Below, one piece after another: positions 1-4,511 of a stretch of DNA of 5,566 bases. The position numbers were made by a program, and so were the translations under genes. This DNA is from Desulfococcus sp. (GTDB lineage: Bacteria; Desulfobacterota; Desulfobacteria; Desulfobacterales; Desulfosalsimonadaceae), in NCBI GenBank assembly GCA_024641805.1, contig JAHECJ010000186.1, positions 1-5,566 of the forward strand. Direction: 5' to 3'. Positions within the stretch are counted from its first letter, which is position 1. Every line of letters begins with the position of its first letter. The notes beneath the pieces were generated by a model. It did no database searches. It saw nothing but the letters and a program-made list of their open reading frames with translations, and had not been told where the DNA came from.

Positions 1-993
1 CCTGTTGGCGAGGTCGGTGATCCAGTATTTGGCCATGGAAGTTTCAACCACAACATTTTCTCCGGCGGCATGTCCGGCAATGAGTTTTTCTAAAAACGCC
101 CTGCCGATTTTAACTTCAGTCATCATTTCAACAAGGGCGAACTGTGCGGCCTGGGATTTTGAAATGGGTTTTCCGGCTGCATCGGTATTCTTTTTGCAGT
201 AATCTAAGGTTAGTTCCAGCATTAATTCCGAGGCTGCCTGGCCGCCGATGGCGCACATCAGGCGTTCCTGCTGGAGTTTTTCCATCAGCATGATAAATCC
301 CATACCCTCCTGGCCCAGAATATTCTCTTTGGGAATCCGGCAGTTGGTAAAAAACAATTCAGCGGTATCCTGGCTGTGGAATCCCATTTTATCCAGATGC
401 CGTCCTCTTTTGAATCCCGGAGTGCCGTCTTCAATCAGGTAGAGAGATAGGGCCTGATAAGGATTACTTTCGGCCGGATTCTTGGCGGCGACAATGACCA
501 GATCCGAGTTGATGCCGTTTGAAATAAAAGTCTTGGAGCCGTTGATGACGATTTCATCACCGTCAATCTCCGCGGTTGCCTGCATGCCGGCAAGATCACT
601 GCCTGCGCCCGGTTCGGTCATGGCAACCGCCGTAATGATATCTCCGGAAATACATCCGGGGAGGTATTTCCTTTTCTGCACGTCGGAACCGAATGAATTG
701 ATATAGGGAACTATTATATCACTGTGGAGCATGGCCGCCAGTCCGGTGTGGTTGGTTTTCGCCATCTCCTCTGTGGTAATCACGGAATACAGGAAATCCC
801 CGCCCATGCCGCCGTATTCCGGCGACGCCCAGGTGCAGAGAAATCCTCCCCTGCCCATTTTACGCCAGGCTTCCTTGGGTACAATATGGTCTTTTTCCCA
901 TTGATTTACATTCGGGGTGACTTCTTCTGCCAGAAAGGTCCTCAACCGCTCTCTGTATGAGTTATGCTCATCTGTATATTGTAAAATGTCCAT
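1..993 (-). CDS. Acyl-CoA dehydrogenase, catalytic-type subunit (3' end outside window)
   Basis: The visible 331 residues are an FAD-dependent acyl-CoA dehydrogenase, an enzyme family that puts an alpha,beta double bond into acyl-CoA thioesters and passes the electrons to ETF. The flavin/substrate motif AMTEPGAGSD is at residues 124-133 and KTFISNG at 154-160. Helix G carries LQQERL with Glu243, the position of the catalytic base in long-chain and isovaleryl-CoA dehydrogenases. The ATG at 993 has a GGAG ribosome site at 1002-1005, 8 nt upstream, and lies 27 bp behind the stop of the preceding dehydrogenase, so the two are almost certainly cotranscribed. Odd feature: the usual RxxFG motif, whose Arg binds FAD phosphates across the dimer interface, reads KKNTDAAG (267-274) with no Arg. 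The C-terminal helix bundle, roughly 50 residues including any QxxGGxG motif, is cut off by the window edge. Family is certain; substrate is not. Confidence 0.93.
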   Translation of the reverse strand, partial: MDILQYTDEHNSYRERLRTFLAEEVTPNVNQWEKDHIVPKEAWRKMGRGGFLCTWASPEYGGMGGDFLYSVITTEEMAKTNHTGLAAMLHSDIIVPYINSFGSDVQKRKYLPGCISGDIITAVAMTEPGAGSDLAGMQATAEIDGDEIVINGSKTFISNGINSDLVIVAAKNPAESNPYQALSLYLIEDGTPGFKRGRHLDKMGFHSQDTAELFFTNCRIPKENILGQEGMGFIMLMEKLQQERLMCAIGGQAASELMLELTLDYCKKNTDAAGKPISKSQAAQFALVEMMTEVKIGRAFLEKLIAGHAAGENVVVETSMAKYWITDLANR

Positions 994-1020
994 TGTATTT
1001 ACTCCGTAAATGCGTGGGGT

Positions 1021-2175
1021 TTACTTCAGTTTACCGATAATACCGTCTGCAATAATATCCTTCTGAATGGCCGGCGGCCCCTGGAAAATTTCAGCTTGTT
1101 TGGCATCACGGAAAAAATGTTCCACCTCATATTCGGTCATGTATCCATATCCGCCCAGCAGCTGGATTGCTTCATCGGAGACTTCCATCGCGGCCCGGGC
1201 AGCCGTCAGTTTGGCCATGGACGCCAGTTGCGGCTCAATTTTTCGATTATCAAAGCACCACGCGGCGTGATAGGTCATATATCGGGCTGCTTCAATTTTT
1301 GATGCCATATCCGCCAGCTTATGTCGGGTGATCTGGAACTGCGCCAGTTTTTTCCCGAACTGTTCTCTTTGCTTGACGTAGTCCAGGGCGCGTTCAAATG
1401 CTCCCTGAGCAGTTCCCAAGGCCTGGCCGGCAATTTGAATCCTGTTTTCCATGAAAAAATTCTGGGTCAGGGCATATCCGCTTCCCTGCTTTCCGATCAG
1501 GTTTGAGCCGGGAACACGCACATTTTCAAAGGTTATATCAGCAAACGGCATCATGCGGCCCCCCAGTTTTTCGCCTACAGGGGCAATCGATATGCCTTCA
1601 CGTTCTGCTTCCACAAGGATCAGGGACATTCCGCTGGTCGATGGAGCTGAATTCGTTTCTGTCCGGCACAGCACCACATAGATTCCGGCGATATTGCCGG
1701 ACGGGACCAGTGCTTTTTCACCGTTAATTATCCAGTCATCTCCGTCGTGAACGGCTGTGGTTGAAATCTTTGTTAAATCATAGCCCTGTTTGGGCTCCAG
1801 AAAGGCGCCGGTGGACGTGAGCTGACCTTCGACAATTTGTGGAAGGAAGTTTTCTTTCAAGCGTTTGTCACCGTTTCGAAGGATGCATTCCGCCGCATAT
1901 CCGGAAAACATCAGGGCGCTTCCCAGCGTGGAATCTTTTCTGCAGAAAGTTTCACACACAAGAATATGTTCTAATAATCCCATGCCGCCGCCGTCAACAT
2001 CTTCTGGATAATGGATGCCGATAAATCCGAGTTCACCTGATTTTTTAATAATATCTTCGGGGATTTTCTGCTCTTTTGACAATTCAATGATAACTTCCTT
2101 GTCAAATTCCCCCCTGGCGAATTCCCATGCGGCTTTTTGAATTTCCTTTTGTGACTTGTCCAGTTTAAAATCCAT
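1021..2175 (-). CDS. Acyl-CoA dehydrogenase-like subunit lacking the canonical catalytic glutamate
   Basis: This 384-residue protein has the full length and fold signature of acyl-CoA dehydrogenases: a helical N-terminal domain, a beta domain around residues 120-230, and a C-terminal bundle with REQFGKKLAQFQ (270-281), QLLGGYGY (338-345) and FFRDAK (354-359). Arg270, Gln338 and Gly341-342 are the residues that normally clamp the FAD of the partner subunit. Key positions diverge. The usual TEPGAGSD is LEPKQGYD (126-133), the FISNG segment is LVPSG (156-160), and the IYEGT catalytic loop is IFQGPP (363-368), with Gln365 where the general base Glu belongs. Helix G has MENRI, with Glu243 one residue off the ERL position. 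The ATG at 2175 is chosen because AGGAGG (2185-2190) lies 9 nt upstream and similarity begins there. The frame is open to 2373, but that extension contains the promoter. It is probably a partner subunit of the next gene; a divergent stand-alone enzyme is the alternative. Confidence 0.93.
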   Translation of the reverse strand: MDFKLDKSQKEIQKAAWEFARGEFDKEVIIELSKEQKIPEDIIKKSGELGFIGIHYPEDVDGGGMGLLEHILVCETFCRKDSTLGSALMFSGYAAECILRNGDKRLKENFLPQIVEGQLTSTGAFLEPKQGYDLTKISTTAVHDGDDWIINGEKALVPSGNIAGIYVVLCRTETNSAPSTSGMSLILVEAEREGISIAPVGEKLGGRMMPFADITFENVRVPGSNLIGKQGSGYALTQNFFMENRIQIAGQALGTAQGAFERALDYVKQREQFGKKLAQFQITRHKLADMASKIEAARYMTYHAAWCFDNRKIEPQLASMAKLTAARAAMEVSDEAIQLLGGYGYMTEYEVEHFFRDAKQAEIFQGPPAIQKDIIADGIIGKLK

Positions 2176-2184
2176 ATGAAACTG

Positions 2185-2190
2185 CCTCCT
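2185..2190 (-). promoter_or_regulatory. Ribosome binding site fixing the start of the first dehydrogenase gene
   Basis: A perfect AGGAGG on the minus strand lies 9 nt upstream of the ATG at 2175. It decides the start, because the same frame remains open for another 66 codons upstream without family similarity. Confidence 0.85.
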
Positions 2191-2218
2191 GAAGGGTTGA
2201 GGGGTCGTGTGGCTCCGG

Positions 2219-2257
2219 TCTGGTGGTTTGTGACGAATTTTGTGAGGCGCCACCAGA
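2219..2257 (-). promoter_or_regulatory. Inverted repeat with internal direct repeats in the dehydrogenase operon leader
   Basis: TCTGGTGG (2219-2226) and CCACCAGA (2250-2257) are perfect 8-bp inverted arms around a 23-nt interior. The interior holds two copies of TTTGTGA (2227-2233 and 2239-2245), 12 bp apart. The element lies between the predicted promoter and the ribosome site, inside the untranslated leader. It could be an operator for a fatty-acid-type regulator or a leader hairpin. No known operator consensus was recognised, so function is an inference from position and symmetry only. Confidence 0.35.
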
Positions 2258-2322
2258 TGCGTTTGCATTGTCAGTTTAAACCCCATCATTTGGTACAAAA
2301 ATACGCTTCCAACATTTGATGG

Positions 2323-2352
2323 ATAATAATCCCTGCTCGGATAAAAAGTCAA
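2323..2352 (-). promoter_or_regulatory. Sigma70-type promoter for the acyl-CoA dehydrogenase operon
   Basis: On the minus strand, TTGACT (2347-2352; five of six -35 consensus bases) is followed after 18 bp by TATTAT (2323-2328; five of six -10 bases). Transcription would start near 2316, giving an untranslated leader of about 140 nt before the ATG at 2175. The box lies inside the in-frame upstream extension of the dehydrogenase frame, which argues that the extension is not translated. Confidence 0.6.
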
Positions 2353-2477
2353 GAATAAATTTTGATATGGCATTCTTCGCGGAACCGTATTACAAAGAAA
2401 GTCATGTCCGCAGAAATTTGGATGGTGACCCGAACCAAAAATATCAGATGAAGCGTTAAGATTTCAGGGGGCCCCGT

Positions 2478-2978
2478 ATGGATGCAAAATTTTATCAGTT
2501 TTGGGAAGATTTCTTCAAACATGCCGTCGGTGGTCAGGTGGCCCCGGATGTTCTCACCGGTTGGAGTCGTCTTGGCGGAAGTGCCATGCCCGATGAATTG
2601 ATGGCCATGTTTAAGAAGTACTATGGGTTGGACCAGATGTCTGCCGAAGCCCCGGATTATTCGATACTTTTTGAATCCGCGTTAAAGGAGTTTAATCAGT
2701 CTCTGACAAATTTATACGCGATTCTGGATGTCGTTCCTAAGCAGGATTATGTGGATCTGGAAAAAAAATGCAAGGCATTGGAAAGAAAAGTGGCCGACCT
2801 GGAAGGGGTGATTATGCAACTTAAACTTCTTTTTAAGACAAATCCGCCGAATATCGGGGAAGGAATTGGTTCGCTCAATCAAATGCTGAAAAGCCAGAAT
2901 GAACAATTTTTAAAGATGATGGATAATCTGGCAGGGTTTTACGGCATTTCCAAAGACACCGATACCGACAAAAAGTAG
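2478..2978 (+). CDS. PhaE/phasin-like coiled-coil protein
   Basis: This 166-residue soluble protein has no signal peptide or membrane segment. It starts with an aromatic-rich amphipathic stretch (FYQFWEDFF, residues 5-13), then a helical middle, then VVPKQDYVDLEKKCKALERK (85-104) running into a heptad-patterned coiled coil to about residue 118. A second amphipathic helix (about 131-155) and an acidic/lysine tail follow. The proline followed by a D/E-V/Y-x-x-L coiled coil resembles the C-terminal signature of PhaE, the non-catalytic subunit of class III polyhydroxyalkanoate synthase, and of phasin-like granule proteins. Normal PhaE is usually longer, and no phaC synthase gene is in the window. 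It is divergent from the acyl-CoA dehydrogenase operon, which fits acyl-CoA or storage metabolism but does not prove it. The ATG at 2478 has a plausible CAGGGGG ribosome site. Coding status is strong; the function is a motif-level inference and could be another coiled-coil scaffold. Confidence 0.8.
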   Translation: MDAKFYQFWEDFFKHAVGGQVAPDVLTGWSRLGGSAMPDELMAMFKKYYGLDQMSAEAPDYSILFESALKEFNQSLTNLYAILDVVPKQDYVDLEKKCKALERKVADLEGVIMQLKLLFKTNPPNIGEGIGSLNQMLKSQNEQFLKMMDNLAGFYGISKDTDTDKK

Positions 2979-3000
2979 ATTCATCGTTCAGGCGTGTGGT

Positions 3001-3022
3001 CTGTTAAAGTCAGCTGTTAAAG
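3001..3022. repeat. Short tandem repeat over the stop codon of the PATAN gene
   Basis: CTGTTAAAG occurs at 3001-3009 and again at 3014-3022, a 13-bp period. The second copy contains the TAA stop (3017-3019, minus strand). This looks like a small local duplication; no function is claimed. The 38-bp gap between the two convergent genes (2979-3016) shows no obvious terminator hairpin. Confidence 0.5.
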
Positions 3023-4102
3023 GTCCATTTCAGAATCACCGGAAGGGGAGGATTCCTCGTCAAGCCGGTTCATGGCTTCCATCAGAAGGTACATGAAATC
3101 CGCAATTTTGGGGGCGTTCATTTCATTGGGGGGCAGGCCCGGCTCGAATTTGAAATTTCCACGTTTTTGCTTTACGATTCCAAAAAAAGCATCTTCGCCA
3201 GTCATTCCTATGAATTCCGCGTGAACGATATTCCCTTCCCATATAGAAATACGCGCATCCCCTTTGGGCAAATTCAGTTTTAAGACACCTGTTTTCTGGG
3301 TCATATTGAGTGCTTGCAGTAGTTCCGTGGCGGTGATTTCCGAGAGGTTGCCGGACATGCCGGACGAAAACTGTTTCGATCGTTCAATATTCGAGTGGGC
3401 AAGCCGTCTGGCAAGCAACCGTGTAAAATACATTTGAAGCGGAGAAAAACGGGTCAGAATCATTCTGAAATAGTTTGCGGACATGCACATGGTTTTGGTG
3501 TCTTCGACAACTTTTACCTTGGTACTCACCGGATTCCCAGTCAGCAGGCTCATTTCGCCAAATATTTCACCCCGCCCCAGTTTTGTTATCGGAATCCCGT
3601 AATCACCGATTATTTCAACCTCCCCGGACAGGAGAACAAACAGATTTTCGCCGCGATCACCTTTTCTCAGAATAATCTGGCCTTTCTTAAACTCCTTGAT
3701 CTTAAAATAAGGTATAATTTCATCCACTTCATGATCGCGTAATGTTTTAAAAATTGAAAAATTATTCAAATCCCTGGCAATGGATTGCAGTTCGCTTTCA
3801 ATTTTTGGTATGGAATCGACCACCGGTTTTTCCGTCTGGAGATATGTGAGCCGGATGGTTCCGGGGCAACTGGTTTGATAACCGCTGCAATTGAAAATAT
3901 GCTCCGCACCGCCGGGATTATTGATTGTCTGCATTCCCTGGCAGTTTACCAAAGCTGCCGCCACATCGCTCATCAAGGTCAGGCAGGTGGGTTTTCCCAT
4001 CAGGGAAATGGACCGGCCTACGACTTTGAATTCATCACCATTTTGGTAAAGGGGGCAATTATGGTTTTTGATAATCTGGAAGCTGCATTCCTTAAAGTTC
4101 AT
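3017..4102 (-). CDS. Cyclic-nucleotide-binding-fold protein with C-terminal PATAN/DUF4388 domain
   Basis: This 361-residue cytoplasmic regulator-like protein has three parts. Residues 1-90 carry six cysteines (6, 16, 40, 54, 72, 79), beginning CSFQIIKNHNCPLYQNGDEF; I do not recognise a named fold there. Residues about 114-235 are a cNMP-binding beta-roll (NNFSIFKTLRDHEVDEIIPY..., LRKGDRGENLFVLLSGEVEI), with the phosphate-binding cassette FGEMSLLTGNPVSTKVKV at 181-198. The cassette keeps Glu183, but the arginine that contacts the cyclic phosphate is replaced by Val192, so cAMP/cGMP binding is doubtful. Residues about 250-325 match the PATAN/DUF4388 pattern (SGNLSEITATELLQAL, TGVLKL, GNIVHAEF, GEDAFFGIV, GNFKFEPG), a domain of bacterial signalling and gliding-related proteins. 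No helix-turn-helix is visible, so it probably acts through protein contacts. The ATG at 4102 is preceded immediately in frame by TAA, which excludes an upstream start, and there is no clear Shine-Dalgarno. It is convergent with the PhaE-like gene. Confidence 0.9.
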   Translation of the reverse strand: MNFKECSFQIIKNHNCPLYQNGDEFKVVGRSISLMGKPTCLTLMSDVAAALVNCQGMQTINNPGGAEHIFNCSGYQTSCPGTIRLTYLQTEKPVVDSIPKIESELQSIARDLNNFSIFKTLRDHEVDEIIPYFKIKEFKKGQIILRKGDRGENLFVLLSGEVEIIGDYGIPITKLGRGEIFGEMSLLTGNPVSTKVKVVEDTKTMCMSANYFRMILTRFSPLQMYFTRLLARRLAHSNIERSKQFSSGMSGNLSEITATELLQALNMTQKTGVLKLNLPKGDARISIWEGNIVHAEFIGMTGEDAFFGIVKQKRGNFKFEPGLPPNEMNAPKIADFMYLLMEAMNRLDEESSPSGDSEMDL

Positions 4103-4177
4103 TTATCGTATAAATATAATCGTATTGTGGTGTTGTCATTAAAAAGAGATTCAGGAAAATGGGCATAAAATTTTAGA

Positions 4178-4206
4178 ATTCTTATATTTATCCCCCTGTG
4201 AGTCAA
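4178..4206 (-). promoter_or_regulatory. Possible promoter for the cNMP-fold/PATAN gene
   Basis: On the minus strand, TTGACT (4201-4206) is followed after exactly 17 bp by AAGAAT (4178-4183), which matches four of six -10 bases. Transcription would start near 4171, about 70 nt before the ATG at 4102. The -35 is embedded in TCTTGACT, the same octamer as in the dehydrogenase operon promoter. The weak -10 and AT-rich surroundings keep this tentative. Confidence 0.3.
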
Positions 4207-4247
4207 GAGAAATATATTAAATCATGTTTATGCTTTTAACTGATTTC

Positions 4248-4369
4248 CATGTCTGAAACAAGCTTTTGTCATCGTTTATATTAAGGATTAATTGCGGCTG
4301 CGACCGCAGAAAATAATATGAGGACAAATTGCTGTTTCTGTCCTGATAATACATCATTGTTTCAGAATG
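4248..4369. other. Candidate structured element: long-range stem enclosing two hairpins
   Basis: TCTGAAACAA (4252-4261) pairs perfectly with TTGTTTCAGA (4357-4366). Bulging G4251 extends the pairing by CAT (4248-4250) with ATG (4367-4369), giving 13 bp that close a 95-nt interior. Inside are two small hairpins: TGCGG/CCGCA (4293-4297/4304-4308, 6-nt loop) and AGGACA/TGTCCT (4321-4326/4339-4344, 12-nt loop). The arrangement resembles a three-way junction, as in small RNAs, or the terminal repeats of a MITE-like relic. No flanking target duplication or known family was recognised, and chance pairing in AT-rich DNA cannot be excluded. Confidence 0.3.
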
Positions 4370-4425
4370 ACGTGTTAAGAAGATGATTCATTCTTTGGGA
4401 GGCATATTTTTGTTGAAGGAAAAGA

Positions 4426-4462
4426 AAATCTCCATATGACATGAATTGTCATATGGAGATTT
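4426..4462 (-). terminator. Strong intrinsic terminator of the fibronectin-repeat gene
   Basis: Arms 4426-4441 and 4447-4462 are a perfect 16-bp inverted repeat (AAATCTCCATATGACA and its complement) with a 5-nt loop. It lies about 43 bp beyond the stop codon at 4506-4508. On the minus strand the second arm runs into TTTTCTTTTCCTT, the U-rich tail expected of rho-independent termination. The plus-strand exit is less T-rich, so the minus orientation is preferred, though it may work in both directions. Confidence 0.8.
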
Positions 4463-4490
4463 CTTAAGAACTTTTCACAGTAACTATTTT

Positions 4491-4511
4491 GATTACCCGT
4501 AAGGGTTAATC
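4491..4511 (-). other. Small hairpin spanning the stop codon of the fibronectin-repeat gene
   Basis: GATTACCC (4491-4498) pairs with GGGT (4503-4506) and AATC (4508-4511) around a 4-nt loop, with T4507 bulged. The stop codon (4506-4508) lies inside the stem. There is no T tract after it, so the 16-bp hairpin farther downstream is the better terminator. This may only add 3'-end structure or be chance. Confidence 0.3.

Larger units (their letters stand above)
2176..2477. other. Divergent intergenic region between the dehydrogenase operon and the PhaE-like gene
   Basis: This 302-bp stretch holds the minus-strand promoter, leader inverted repeat and ribosome site described separately. Toward the plus-strand gene I see no convincing sigma70 promoter: TTGATA (2362-2367) and TATTAC (2388-2393) are 20 bp apart, too wide for a confident call. 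The plus-strand gene has a purine-rich Shine-Dalgarno candidate, CAGGGGG (2465-2471), 6 nt before its ATG, which overlaps the palindrome GGGGCCCC (2468-2475). Confidence 0.6.
4103..4505. other. AT-rich intergenic region of about 400 bp without a recognisable gene
   Basis: The stretch separates the start of the PATAN gene from the end of the fibronectin-repeat gene, both on the minus strand. It holds a tentative promoter (4178-4206), a possible folded element (4248-4369) and a strong terminator hairpin (4426-4462). Only very short open frames occur, none with family similarity. No tRNA or known RNA family was recognised by eye. Confidence 0.7.

Noticed and set aside
2176..2373. In-frame 66-codon N-terminal extension of the first acyl-CoA dehydrogenase
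   Set aside because: It has no family similarity, contains the best promoter in the region, and a perfect AGGAGG precedes the internal ATG at 2175.
2362..2393. Plus-strand promoter TTGATA/TATTAC for the PhaE-like gene
   Set aside because: The 20-bp spacing and mediocre -10 make it unconvincing.
2712..2906. Minus-strand open frame of 64 codons inside the PhaE-like gene
   Set aside because: It is antisense to a well-supported coding frame, with no recognisable protein and no ribosome site noted.
3395..3742. Plus-strand open frame of 115 codons
   Set aside because: It is antisense to the cNMP-fold/PATAN gene, whose domains are clearly recognisable; this is a shadow frame.
4318..4386. 22-codon plus-strand frame with NCCFCPD cysteine cluster
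   Set aside because: There is no Shine-Dalgarno, it overlaps the candidate folded element, and it is too short to support without conservation data.
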